16,369 bases of DNA, taken from contig JABDLH010000016.1 of assembly GCA_013003145.1 (NCBI GenBank), positions 1 to 16,369 of the forward strand. The letters run 5' to 3'. The notes beneath the pieces were generated by a model that saw only the letters and a program-made list of their open reading frames with translations, had not been told where the DNA came from and searched no databases. The position numbers and the translations under genes are program-made. Positions 1 to 7,546 of this stretch are shown piece after piece; the stretch's first letter is position 1; each line of letters opens with the position of its first letter. Source of the DNA: Flavobacteriaceae bacterium (GTDB taxonomy: Bacteria; Bacteroidota; Bacteroidia; Flavobacteriales; Flavobacteriaceae).

Positions 1-571
1 ACTCTCCATTAGATTGATTGAGTAACTTCTGGTTCTTCAGGTCAATATTCAGTGATTCACCCATGGCGAGACTTCTCTCGTCAACCGTAGCTTCTTCGAT
101 CACCACTTCCTGTCCGTACAAAGGAAAGTAGAAGGTTTCTTCAACAGGAATACAAACTTCTTTGCACACCTGGTAAAATAAATCCAGTTTTACTTGTTGG
201 ATTTCTCCGTCAGTAATTCTGATCTTTTGTGTAAAGCGAGCATTATCCTTGAAAAATGTTTCATCTATCTCGAAAATATCACTGTAGGCTGTTTCTGTTT
301 CACTTTCTTCAGTCGGGCCTAAAAGTTCATAACCTGCTCCCGCGCCATCATAAGTAAATTCAGTAGGAAGGGCACCTCCGGAGGGAGTATGCTGGGAATA
401 AACATGCCATCCCTTCATAATTTCGGCGGTCAGTATCAATTCAAACTCTGTATCAGAGACCTGGTTCACCTCTTGTGACCATACCACTGGTGATTCGTCT
501 GTTTGTGCGGCAACAGTGAACGTAGCCATAAATGCAAATAAAACGGCTAATACTCCTCTTAATTTACCCAT
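1..571 (-). CDS. dsbD: Protein-disulfide reductase DsbD, N-terminal part (cut by window edge)
   Basis: This is the N-terminal 190 codons of a DsbD-type thiol:disulfide interchange protein; the rest lies beyond base 1. DsbD carries electrons from cytoplasmic thioredoxin across the inner membrane to periplasmic thiol proteins, including those of cytochrome c maturation. Residues 1-22 form a signal peptide (basic start, hydrophobic core, ending AAQ). Residues 25-155 match the periplasmic alpha domain (DsbC_2-like), with WHVYSQ at 55-60. A cysteine pair, C136 and C140 in YQVCKEVCIP, sits where the domain's redox-active pair is expected. The transmembrane and C-terminal thioredoxin-like domains are not visible. 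The ATG at 571 overlaps the end of tilS by 13 bases, so translation is probably coupled and this is the last visible gene of the minus-strand operon. Family assignment is good; the full domain layout is inferred. Confidence 0.82.
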   Translation of the reverse strand, partial: MGKLRGVLAVLFAFMATFTVAAQTDESPVVWSQEVNQVSDTEFELILTAEIMKGWHVYSQHTPSGGALPTEFTYDGAGAGYELLGPTEESETETAYSDIFEIDETFFKDNARFTQKIRITDGEIQQVKLDLFYQVCKEVCIPVEETFYFPLYGQEVVIEEATVDERSLAMGESLNIDLKNQKLLNQSNGE

Positions 572-1866
572 GTAATCTTTAATATATTTTTTGTGTTTTC
601 ACGAACTCTGAAACGCTCATCAGGTCTTCTTCCCACTATCCATACAATGGAATCCCCCGAGCATAGCAGCCATTGACCTTCCTTAGCGACGAGATCCATT
701 TTCTCATCTTTAAAGAATTTGGAAACTTTCTTCTTCCCGGCCAATCCGAATGGGCAAAAATAGTCGCCTTTTTCCCATTTTCTCAAGGTCAACACCTTGT
801 TTAACTTTTCTTTATCAACATATAGTATATTCTTCCCGGTCTCTTCAAGATTATCAACTTCCTGCAGGAGTAGATGAACAGGGACTTTGACCTCCCCTTG
901 CTTTGCCGGAATGACCCATGTATCTGAATTTTCAGGTTCCAATGGTTGTAATAGCAGATCTTCCCGATCTTTGATCAGGCGGTGAGAATGACTTAATAAC
1001 ATTTTCCCACTCCCGGAATTTAGAAGGACCTCAATAGGTTTACCTTCAACAAAACCATACTCCTCGAATAAATAATGGAGGTAAGGTCGCAATGGTTTAT
1101 ATTCCTTTAATTTTAGAATATCAATCCTGTAAACATTCCCTTGCTTACGAAAAAGTTCATTCTTCAGTTGGGCTATATGCCCACGTATAATCGCGGTACT
1201 TCCCTGAAGGTGGTTCAGCGTGTGCTGAAAGTTCTGCATAAAACCGGGATGTGTCTTTTTTAAGGGTGGTACAATTTCCTTGCGAATCCGGTTCCTTAAA
1301 TACTTCAGTTCCTCGTTACTGCTATCCTCCCTCCAGCTCAATCCACTCTGAACCGCATATTCCTCCAGGGTATCCCTGTCAAATTGTAATAATGGCCTTG
1401 CGACAAAAGCAGTGTTTTCCGGGATGCCACTCAGACCAAAAAGCCCGGTCCCCCTGGATAGGTTGATGAGAAAAGTTTCCAGGTCATCATCAGAGTGATG
1501 GGCCGTGACCACCTTACATAAGTTTTTTTCTTTTAAAAGATTATGGAACCATTCATAGCGCAAATTCCTTGCTGCCACCTGTACAGACACTTTGTTCTGA
1601 CTCACATAACCTAAGGTATCAAAGTGATTTACATGGAATGGAATGCGGTGTTCTTTGCAGAAATCGCGAACAAACTCTTCATCTTGGTCGCTCTCTTCAC
1701 CGCGTAGACCAAAGTTGGCATGAGCAACATGAAAATCAAGACCTGAAGTATAACAGAGGTGTAATAAGACCATACTGTCCATTCCGCCACTGCATGCCAG
1801 AAGAAATGCATTTTCTAACAATTGCGGGAACTCCTGAGTTATATGTTCTTTAAACCTACTCTTCAC
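559..1866 (-). CDS. tilS: tRNA(Ile)-lysidine synthetase TilS
   Basis: TilS attaches lysine to C34 of the CAU-anticodon tRNA(Ile) using ATP, turning a methionine anticodon into one that reads AUA; it is normally essential. The 435-residue protein has the PP-loop ATP-binding motif SGGMDS at residues 26-31, followed by the N-type ATP-pyrophosphatase fold to about 210. The C-terminal TilS domain spans about 355-435, with WEKGDYFCPFG and KKKVSKFFKD. The length is normal for the family. The start is a GTG at 1866; no in-frame ATG lies between it and the upstream in-frame stop, and SRFKEHI followed by the PP-loop is the expected N-terminus. The alpha/beta hydrolase gene ends 43 bases upstream, and dsbD begins inside the 3' end. 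As I recall, pabB and tilS are near neighbours in many Flavobacteriaceae. Confidence 0.93.
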   Translation of the reverse strand: MKSRFKEHITQEFPQLLENAFLLACSGGMDSMVLLHLCYTSGLDFHVAHANFGLRGEESDQDEEFVRDFCKEHRIPFHVNHFDTLGYVSQNKVSVQVAARNLRYEWFHNLLKEKNLCKVVTAHHSDDDLETFLINLSRGTGLFGLSGIPENTAFVARPLLQFDRDTLEEYAVQSGLSWREDSSNEELKYLRNRIRKEIVPPLKKTHPGFMQNFQHTLNHLQGSTAIIRGHIAQLKNELFRKQGNVYRIDILKLKEYKPLRPYLHYLFEEYGFVEGKPIEVLLNSGSGKMLLSHSHRLIKDREDLLLQPLEPENSDTWVIPAKQGEVKVPVHLLLQEVDNLEETGKNILYVDKEKLNKVLTLRKWEKGDYFCPFGLAGKKKVSKFFKDEKMDLVAKEGQWLLCSGDSIVWIVGRRPDERFRVRENTKNILKITWVN

Positions 1867-1909
1867 CTGGCCAAAGGTAAAAATATTAGGCTAGTAATTA
1901 TACATGTAC

Positions 1910-2752
1910 CTATCCTCCTGGATCGCTATAATAATCTGTAAACCATTTCGCGATATGTTGAAACAACTTATCACGACTCACATCGTGATGTAACTCGTGT
2001 AAACCTTCGTCGAGCAGTACTAATTTGCCGTAATCAGTCCCGTCAGCAAAATCGACTGATCCGCCGTGGTCGATGATAGGGTCCATTTTTCCATGTAACA
2101 AAAGTGCGGGAATCGCAAGTTGATCGGCATGCTTTATAATCCAGTCTCCTGCATCCATCACCGGAAATGCATAATTGGGCGTAATTTTGTCATGGACCAA
2201 GGGGTCTTCCCGGTACTTATCCACCTCGTCCGGGATGCTGGATATACCCTTGGGGTCCAGGCCAGAGGGCATAGCAAATCTCGGAGCAATACGCTGTAAA
2301 ATTCGCCCCAGTTTCATCTTCCATCCCGGTGGTTGATAGGCGAGCCTGAGGTAAGGGCTAGTAGCTATAACTCCAGAAACCGGTGTAGATCTCCTTACTA
2401 CCAGGTTCAAGGCTAAATTACCGCCCATACTGTGGCCATAGAGAAAAAGAGGTAGATCCGGGTAAAGATCTATTGCTTTGGCAATGAAGCGCTCCAGCAA
2501 GTCTAATAATTCTTCATATCCTTCGCAATACCCTTTTTGGCCTTCTGTTTTGCCATGACCTAAATTGTCATAAAAAATTACAGCTTGTCCTTGGGCTAAT
2601 AAAAAAGGAATAACGCTATGGGTATATCGCCCGGAATGTTCACCAAAACCATGTATAATTACGACCACACCTTTTGGATCCAAGGGTTTTACATGGCCAA
2701 AGAAGACCTTTTGTTCATCTTTCCAGCTTATAACACTATGGAGCTCTCGCAT
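1910..2752 (-). CDS. Alpha/beta hydrolase, monoacylglycerol-lipase-like
   Basis: This is a 280-residue serine hydrolase of the Hydrolase_4 / monoacylglycerol lipase (PldB-like) family. Seen motifs: the oxyanion-region HGFGEHSGRY at 34-43, the nucleophile elbow GHSMGG at 106-111 with Ser108, the probable acid Asp224 in GKMDPI, and the probable base His252 in LHELHHD. The His pair spacing resembles monoacylglycerol lipases. There is no signal peptide or membrane segment, so it should be cytosolic and likely cleaves monoacylglycerols, lysophospholipids or similar esters; the true substrate cannot be read from sequence. It lies between pabB (45 bases upstream) and tilS (43 bases downstream) on the same strand, so it is probably co-transcribed, with no obvious functional link. 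It starts with ATG and ends with TAG. Confidence 0.85.
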   Translation of the reverse strand: MRELHSVISWKDEQKVFFGHVKPLDPKGVVVIIHGFGEHSGRYTHSVIPFLLAQGQAVIFYDNLGHGKTEGQKGYCEGYEELLDLLERFIAKAIDLYPDLPLFLYGHSMGGNLALNLVVRRSTPVSGVIATSPYLRLAYQPPGWKMKLGRILQRIAPRFAMPSGLDPKGISSIPDEVDKYREDPLVHDKITPNYAFPVMDAGDWIIKHADQLAIPALLLHGKMDPIIDHGGSVDFADGTDYGKLVLLDEGLHELHHDVSRDKLFQHIAKWFTDYYSDPGG

Positions 2753-2797
2753 CTTTTAAAAGGTAAGTTAATCTTTTCAGTCATCACTGGCACTCCC

Positions 2798-4105
2798 TTA
2801 CATGGATTCCCGCTCCAATACTTGCCGCATGGCACGGGCTTTTAGCAGGCATTCTTCATATTCCTTGGCAGGTGTGGCTTTGGCCGTGATGGCACTGCCA
2901 ACGGAATAGGATACAAATCGGCGGCTCGAGTTATATAGTATACTCCTGATCACCACGTTAAAATCAAAATCACCTCCAGGCGTGAAATAACCGACAGATC
3001 CGCTGTACAATCCCCTTTTAGAAGCTTCCAGTTCCTCTATGATCTTCATCGCCGAAAATTTTGGTGCCCCGGTCATACTCCCCATAGGAAAGGCATCCCG
3101 CAGTAATGTCACAGGATCAGCTCCAGGGTTCACCTCAGCAGTCACCGTAGAGATCATCTGGTGAACTTGTTTAAAAGAATACACTTTACATAATTCCGGT
3201 ACCTCTACACTGCCTTTCAATGCGTGTTTTGAAAGATCATTCCGGACGAGGTCAACGATCATTATGTTTTCAGATCGTTCCTTTTCATCGTGCTGCAACT
3301 GCAATTTTAAGAGCTGGTCTTCCCGGGTAGCCGTAGATCTTCTCGCCGTACCCTTGATGGGCTGAGATACCATTGTATGACCAATTTTCCGCATAAATCG
3401 TTCTGGGTATGCGCTCATTAAGAAACGGTCCTATATTTTTATAATGGTTGCAAATGGCGGCAGGGAAAGCTCGTTGAGCCTTGAATATACCCGTAACGGA
3501 TCTATGGAAGTCCGTTCTGCGTAAAATTCCTGGCAGAAATTGGCCTCGTATATATCCCCACGGTGAATGTGGTCCAGCATTTTCTGAACGCTCCTGAAAT
3601 AGGTTTCCTTAAAGATTCTCATTTTGATCTTAGGCCCCTCTCCGCTGGAAACGCGATAGGGAGAGATCGTATTAGCCTCACAGATGGAACTGAAGTCACC
3701 GTCAATCTCAGCAGATACCGATCCTAAATAGGAGAAGGTGACCGCGTTCTTACTTAACCGGATAATCTTAACGGGCTGGAAGAAATAGAGATCAGGAAAT
3801 CCCAATCCATCAGCATTGCCTGATTCCAGGGCCTCCAGGTCATTTTTAAGATCATAGGTAAGGTAGCCGAATATCCAGTCCTTGGTTTCTGATCTAAATG
3901 ATCGAAGACGATCAAAGGCATCGGTAACTCCGCTGACCAGCTTGCTATGCGCTCCAACGGCCAGCACAGCGTCAAACTGTCCGTAAGGATCATGGTGACC
4001 ATTACTATCCAGCCAAACTACCTCTTCAAATTGTTGGGCCCATGCGAGTAATTTCGATTTGCTGAACCCGGTGTCTTGAATCCCGAACTTACGGTCTATG
4101 CGCAA
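2798..4105 (-). pseudogene. pabB: pabB, aminodeoxychorismate synthase component I, interrupted by an in-frame amber codon
   Basis: PabB converts chorismate and ammonia to 4-amino-4-deoxychorismate for folate synthesis. Read through, the gene has 435 sense positions, a normal length for the family. The N-terminal portion (224 residues) ends PPFATIIKI and is followed by a TAG at 3431-3433. The same frame continues as DRFL and then MSAYPERF to the stop at 2798. Both sides match the chorismate-binding family closely: SQPIKGTARR (the Lys of PIKGT marks PabB rather than TrpE), ENIMIVDLVRNDL, QVHQMISTV, GSMTGAPK and GLYSGSVGY. Because the frame is kept, this is a point nonsense change, not an indel. 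The start appears to be a TTG at 4105: the upstream in-frame stop is at 4118-4120 and the first in-frame ATG is about 160 codons in. The FMN reductase stop is 5 bases upstream. It may be a pseudogene, a sequencing error, or a gene expressed in two pieces via the ATG at 3418. Confidence 0.85.
3431..3433 (-). other. In-frame amber (TAG) codon inside pabB
   Basis: On the minus strand the codons run ATA AAA ATA TAG GAC CGT TTC TTA ATG AGC. The TAG falls in the chorismate-binding domain, about 26 codons before the PIKGT lysine codon. Relatives usually continue from PPFA...K through a short polar linker into S-A-S-P-E-R-F without a gap, so one ordinary residue appears to be replaced. One-base neighbours of TAG include AAG, CAG and GAG, any of which would fit that linker. 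Confidence 0.9.
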
Positions 4106-4110
4106 AGTGA

Positions 4111-4644
4111 TCAGATTTTAGAAAGAAAATGTTGTAGTGCCTGCCGGTGTTGCTCTGCGAGGTCTTTATCAGTAATTCCTTTTTCAGAATCAAAGTTGTC
4201 CTTAAAAGAAGGCAGGGAAAATGTTGATATAATTTCTGCCCCAAATCGGGTCAGCATTTTTTCGGTTCGTTCATGAGATCCTATTGCCCCCCTTTTTCCC
4301 GGAGAGGTAGACATCAAAAATATCTTAGATTCTTTTATAAAACCCCTGTCCAGCCTGGATAACCAATCGATCAGGTTTTTGAAGTAGGCTGACTGGCCGC
4401 CATTGTGCTCATTGACCGAAATGATAAGGCCTTCAACCTCCTGAATATCGTTATACAATTCTTTTAACGCATTGGAATACCCCTGTTCCTTTTCCGCATC
4501 TTCACTGTACATGGGAAAAGGATAGTTAACCATGTTAAGAAGTCGTACTTGGTGCTCTTCTATGAGGGATGCTGTATATTTAACCAGGGAATAGTTGATG
4601 GAAGTGGATGAATTACTCCCGGCAAAGGCAAGAATAGCAGACAT
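4111..4644 (-). CDS. NAD(P)H-dependent FMN reductase family protein
   Basis: This 177-residue flavodoxin-fold protein belongs to the FMN_red family (NADPH-dependent FMN reductases, ChrR/azoreductase-like). The FMN phosphate loop GSNSSTSIN is at residues 9-17. The flavin-contacting stretch NEHNGGQSAYFKNLIDWLSR corresponds to the family's E-Y-N-G...K-N-A-L-D-W-L-S-R signature, and an S-T-S-P-G-K-R-G segment follows. It should be a soluble cytosolic flavoprotein moving electrons from NAD(P)H to quinones, azo compounds or other acceptors; the natural substrate is not evident. It is the first gene of the minus-strand run, and its TGA stop lies 5 bases before the pabB start, so the two are probably coupled. 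It starts with ATG at 4644. Confidence 0.85.
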   Translation of the reverse strand: MSAILAFAGSNSSTSINYSLVKYTASLIEEHQVRLLNMVNYPFPMYSEDAEKEQGYSNALKELYNDIQEVEGLIISVNEHNGGQSAYFKNLIDWLSRLDRGFIKESKIFLMSTSPGKRGAIGSHERTEKMLTRFGAEIISTFSLPSFKDNFDSEKGITDKDLAEQHRQALQHFLSKI

Positions 4645-4660
4645 AATCAGAATTTAAAAA

Positions 4661-4668
4661 CGAAAATA
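4661..4668 (-). promoter_or_regulatory. Possible -7 box for the FMN reductase-pabB operon
   Basis: On the minus strand the sequence TATTTTCG lies 16 bases before the ATG at 4644. It matches the Bacteroidota -7 consensus TAnnTTTG at all but one fixed base. A TTC 20 bases further upstream is only a near match to the -33 TTG. The call is weak and rests on position plus partial consensus. Confidence 0.3.
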
Positions 4669-4756
4669 CCCTAAAACCCAGAGAATTGCGAAGAATTTGC
4701 ATAATTTTGCGCCCTTAAACATCCAAACCCCCTGTCTGATAAGTATATAGGGTATT
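4665..4756. repeat. 9-base inverted repeat in the divergent spacer
   Basis: AATACCCTA at 4665-4673 and TAGGGTATT at 4748-4756 are exact inverted copies separated by 74 bases. One arm lies about 20 bases from the FMN reductase start and the other 4 bases from the acyltransferase start. This could be a pair of operator half-sites for a shared regulator, or chance in an AT-rich spacer. The arms are too far apart for a typical terminator. Confidence 0.35.
4702..4709 (+). promoter_or_regulatory. Candidate -7 box for the HGSNAT-like acyltransferase gene
   Basis: TAATTTTG is an exact match to the Bacteroidota -7 consensus TAnnTTTG. It lies about 50 bases before the ATG at 4761. The nearest upstream TTG (4686-4688) is only 13 bases away instead of about 19, so no proper -33 element is seen. 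Confidence 0.4.
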
Positions 4757-4760
4757 ATTT

Positions 4761-5945
4761 ATGGAACAAAAATTGAGCAGATTATATTTTATAGACGCCA
4801 TGCGTGCCTGGGCCATCCTGATGATGTTGCAGGGACATTTTGTGGACGGACTTTTAGACCCTGTTTTCAGGGATGATTCTAATATGGTTTATGCTACCTG
4901 GAAATATTTTCGGGGAATCACCGCACCTGTATTTTTCACGGTCTCCGGATTCATTTTCACCCTATTATTGATAAAAGTACCTGAGAAAGGATGGCAGAAT
5001 CCCAGGGTGATTAAAGGAATAAAACGAGGACTGCAATTATTATTTATAGGTTACCTCTTAAGACTTAATCTATTTGGCCTGTTAAAGGGAGAGGTCTATG
5101 GTTCATTTTACCTGGTAGATGTGCTTCATTGTATAGGATTATCCCTATTGGGCATCATCGGGGTATATCTATTAACTACCAAGAAGAAACCTATCATTTT
5201 TCCGACAATCCTGGTGAGTATTACTATACTATTGTTCCTGTTAGAACCGATGTATAAGCAATGGAGCTTCTCTTTCTTACCTGATATACTGGCTAATTAC
5301 CTGACCAAGGCCAATGGTTCTGTATTTACCCTGATTCCCTGGATGGGGTATACCGCCTTTGGAGCATTTCTCTCTGTAATATTTTCGCGATACAGGAATA
5401 TGAAACACCTGTACCCGGCTTCCATAGCCGTTTCTTTAATTACCGGAGCAGCCCTGATCTATTATTCTACCGGGCTTTTCAACTTACTTTTTAAAACCAC
5501 CGGAATTACATTGTTCCAAGGGCTGGTTAATAATAACTACCTGTTTATCCGCCTGGGTAATGTTATGGTTGTTTTTGCGGTGTTTATGGCATTGAGACAA
5601 TTCTTAACGAATAAGACAATGCTACGACTGGGACAAAACACCCTTTCTATCTATGTGATCCATTTCGTGGTACTATACGGCAGCTTTACCGGCTTGGGTA
5701 TTTACGGATTCCTGCATCACGGCGTGGCTCCTTCTATAGTTGTTCCCGGTGCCGCTATCTTTATGATCGTTTGCAGCTACCTTGCCCTGAAATATGATGC
5801 ACAGGAAGAGGTGATCAAAGGGAGAATATCAACCGCTCTTAACGGTCTAAGAGAACAGGCAGAACCGCTGCTCTTATTTGGATACCGCCAATTGAGATCC
5901 ACGATGAACTGGATCATGAGGGTAATCGGTTTCGTAAAATCATAA
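4761..5945 (+). CDS. Polytopic membrane acyltransferase, HGSNAT/DUF1624-like
   Basis: This is a 394-residue integral membrane protein with about ten hydrophobic segments. The N-terminus has RLYFIDAMRAWAILMMLQGH, with the conserved R-x-x-x-I-D-x-x-R pattern and a membrane-edge histidine (H26). GITAPVFFTVSGF follows at about 52-64. Both are typical of the heparan-alpha-glucosaminide N-acetyltransferase catalytic family (DUF1624, also YeiB-like) and overlap with acyltransferase-3 patterns. Such proteins move acyl groups, often acetyl from acetyl-CoA, across the membrane onto sugars. Substrate and partners are unknown; bacterial members probably act on exported or imported glycans rather than heparan. 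The C-terminal 50 residues are basic and probably cytoplasmic. It stands alone, divergent from the FMN reductase operon and convergent with lpdA. A YeiB-type or acyltransferase-3 assignment is the main alternative. Confidence 0.65.
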   Translation: MEQKLSRLYFIDAMRAWAILMMLQGHFVDGLLDPVFRDDSNMVYATWKYFRGITAPVFFTVSGFIFTLLLIKVPEKGWQNPRVIKGIKRGLQLLFIGYLLRLNLFGLLKGEVYGSFYLVDVLHCIGLSLLGIIGVYLLTTKKKPIIFPTILVSITILLFLLEPMYKQWSFSFLPDILANYLTKANGSVFTLIPWMGYTAFGAFLSVIFSRYRNMKHLYPASIAVSLITGAALIYYSTGLFNLLFKTTGITLFQGLVNNNYLFIRLGNVMVVFAVFMALRQFLTNKTMLRLGQNTLSIYVIHFVVLYGSFTGLGIYGFLHHGVAPSIVVPGAAIFMIVCSYLALKYDAQEEVIKGRISTALNGLREQAEPLLLFGYRQLRSTMNWIMRVIGFVKS

Positions 5946-5946
5946 C

Positions 5947-5976
5947 AAAAAAACCCGGCCATTTTCACAGCCGGGT
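5947..5976 (-). terminator. Rho-independent terminator of lpdA
   Basis: A perfect 7-bp stem ACCCGGC/GCCGGGT (5953-5959 with 5970-5976) encloses a 10-base loop. On the minus strand it is followed at once by a run of seven T. It lies 24 bases past the lpdA stop. On the plus strand there is no T-run after the stem, so it serves lpdA better than the convergent acyltransferase gene. Confidence 0.85.
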
Positions 5977-5999
5977 CATCATATATTCATTGGGTTAGA

Positions 6000-7406
6000 T
6001 CAGATGTGTAGTGCCCTGTCTTCAGTGGCCGCCAGCGCAGCTTCTTTTACCGCTTCCGCATAGGTTGGATGTGCGTGGCTCATCCTGGCGATATCTTCAG
6101 CAGAAGCGCGGAATTCCATCGCTGTAACTGCTTCGGCTATGAGGTCAGCACATCGAGCGCCAATCATATGTACTCCCAACACTTCGTCTGTTTTCTTATC
6201 GGCAATGATCTTTACAAAACCATCCGTATCCATACTGGCTCTTGATCGGCCTAAGGCACGCATGGGGAATTGCCCCACCTTATAATCTACTCCTTTTTCT
6301 TTAAGTTCTTCTTCAGTTTTACCCACTGCAGCAACTTCGGGCCAGGTATATACCACTCCCGGGATCAGGTTGTAATCTATATGTGGTTTCTGACCGGCTA
6401 AAATCTCGGCGACCATGGTTCCTTCTTCTTCAGCTTTATGGGCCAACATTGCACCTCTTACCACGTCCCCAATGGCATAAATATTTTGAGTACTGGTCTG
6501 CAACTTTTCATTTACCTCTACCCTGCCGGCTTTATCCAGCTTAACTCCTGCTGCTTCTGCATTGAGGCCATCTGTATAGGGTCTTCTTCCAACAGATACC
6601 AGGCAATAATCACCTTTGAATTCTACCTCTTCACCTTTTTTATCGGTGGCCTTAACAGTGACTTCTTTACCTTTTCGCTCCACCGCGGTGACCTTATGAG
6701 CCAGGTTGAATTTCACTTTTTGTTTCTTCAAAACCTTCATCAGTTCTTTAGAAAGTGCACCGTCCATCCCAGGGATAATTCGGTCCATGTACTCCACCAC
6801 CGTTATCTCAGCGCCCAATCTTTTATATACCTGTCCAAGTTCCAGGCCGATGACCCCACCTCCGATGATGATCATATGTTTGGGTATTTCCCCTAGTTTC
6901 AGCGCCTCGGTCGACGTAATGATGCGCTCTTTATCAATATTGATAAATGGAAGGCTGGATGGTTTAGAACCTGTAGCAATAATGATGTTCTTAGCCTCTA
7001 TCTCCTCCGTTTTGCCATCCTCTTTGGCAATATTTATATGTGTAGCATCCTTGAAACTTCCCAGCCCTTGGTACACCTCAATTTTATTCTTGTCCATCAG
7101 GAATTGAATTCCTTTGGTAGTCATGTCAACAACACCTTGTTTCCGGGAGATCATTTTTTCAAGGTTAACTTTAACCTCGCCGGGGATCTCTATGCCATGT
7201 TCTTCAAAATGCTTGACCGCATCTTCATAATGATGAGAAGAATCTAAGAGGGCTTTAGAGGGAATACATCCCACATTCAGGCAGGTGCCCCCCAAGGTTG
7301 CATATTTCTCAATAATCGCAGTTTTCATTCCCAATTGGGCACATCGGATGGCCGCGACATATCCGCCGGGACCTGAGCCAATTACGGCTACATCGTATGA
7401 AGTCAT
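6000..7406 (-). CDS. lpdA: Dihydrolipoyl dehydrogenase (E3)
   Basis: E3 is the FAD flavoenzyme that reoxidises lipoyl groups of pyruvate, 2-oxoglutarate and branched-chain 2-oxoacid dehydrogenase complexes and of the glycine cleavage system, passing electrons to NAD+. From the ATG at 7406 the protein has 468 residues, the usual length. Seen: FAD site GSGPGG at 10-15, redox disulfide C42/C47 in GGTCLNVGCIP, NAD-binding IIIGGGVIGLELG, second FAD motif IYAIGDV, and the catalytic HPTYAE pair near the C-terminus. A longer reading from a TTG at 7439 adds 11 poorly typical residues. MTSYDVAVIG is the normal N-terminus, so I prefer 7406. It is a single transcription unit with a promoter at 7467-7496 and a terminator at 5947-5976. 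No other dehydrogenase subunits are adjacent, as is common for a shared E3. Confidence 0.96.
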   Translation of the reverse strand: MTSYDVAVIGSGPGGYVAAIRCAQLGMKTAIIEKYATLGGTCLNVGCIPSKALLDSSHHYEDAVKHFEEHGIEIPGEVKVNLEKMISRKQGVVDMTTKGIQFLMDKNKIEVYQGLGSFKDATHINIAKEDGKTEEIEAKNIIIATGSKPSSLPFINIDKERIITSTEALKLGEIPKHMIIIGGGVIGLELGQVYKRLGAEITVVEYMDRIIPGMDGALSKELMKVLKKQKVKFNLAHKVTAVERKGKEVTVKATDKKGEEVEFKGDYCLVSVGRRPYTDGLNAEAAGVKLDKAGRVEVNEKLQTSTQNIYAIGDVVRGAMLAHKAEEEGTMVAEILAGQKPHIDYNLIPGVVYTWPEVAAVGKTEEELKEKGVDYKVGQFPMRALGRSRASMDTDGFVKIIADKKTDEVLGVHMIGARCADLIAEAVTAMEFRASAEDIARMSHAHPTYAEAVKEAALAATEDRALHI

Positions 7407-7466
7407 AGTATACTTTTCGTTAATGAAGGAAGTTTCCAAGTTCGCGCCTTCTCTGGCAACGAATTA

Positions 7467-7496
7467 CAAAAGTACAAATGTTTTAACGTTGCGCAA
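7467..7496 (-). promoter_or_regulatory. Promoter of lpdA, Bacteroidota type
   Basis: On the minus strand a TTG (7494-7496) is followed after 19 bases by TACTTTTG (7467-7474), an exact TAnnTTTG. Elements and spacing fit the Bacteroidota housekeeping consensus. Transcription would start near 7460, leaving a leader of about 50 bases to the ATG at 7406. It sits in the gap between the Lrp-family gene and lpdA, so lpdA can be expressed independently of the regulator gene. Confidence 0.7.
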
Positions 7497-7546
7497 GCTA
7501 AACAGAAACGGCGTCCCTATAAGATTTGGAGAAAACCCGCGGCTTG

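Noticed and set aside
3419..3433. Frameshift as the cause of the broken pabB
   Set aside because: The reading frame before the TAG and after it is identical (TAG GAC CGT TTC TTA ATG), so an indel is not needed.
3431..3433. Genome-wide reassignment of TAG to an amino acid, or pyrrolysine-type recoding
   Set aside because: TAG is used as an ordinary terminal stop by the alpha/beta hydrolase (1910-1912) and by ftsK (14330-14332), where readthrough adds nothing family-like. No pyrrolysine genes or recoding hairpin are visible.
2798..4105. trpE (anthranilate synthase component I) instead of pabB
   Set aside because: The motif is PIKGT with Lys, the aminodeoxychorismate synthase form; anthranilate synthases have Ala there. 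No other trp genes are adjacent.
6438..7247. Several plus-strand open frames opposite lpdA
   Set aside because: They lie wholly antisense to a strongly conserved gene and show no family motifs or coding character of their own.
7407..7439. Extended lpdA N-terminus from a TTG at 7439
   Set aside because: The extra 11 residues are not typical of E3, while the ATG at 7406 gives the standard MTSYDVAVIG start.
7440..7546. Plus-strand coding frames in the gap between lpdA and the Lrp-type gene
   Set aside because: The frames have no homology that I recognise, and the gap is explained by the lpdA promoter.
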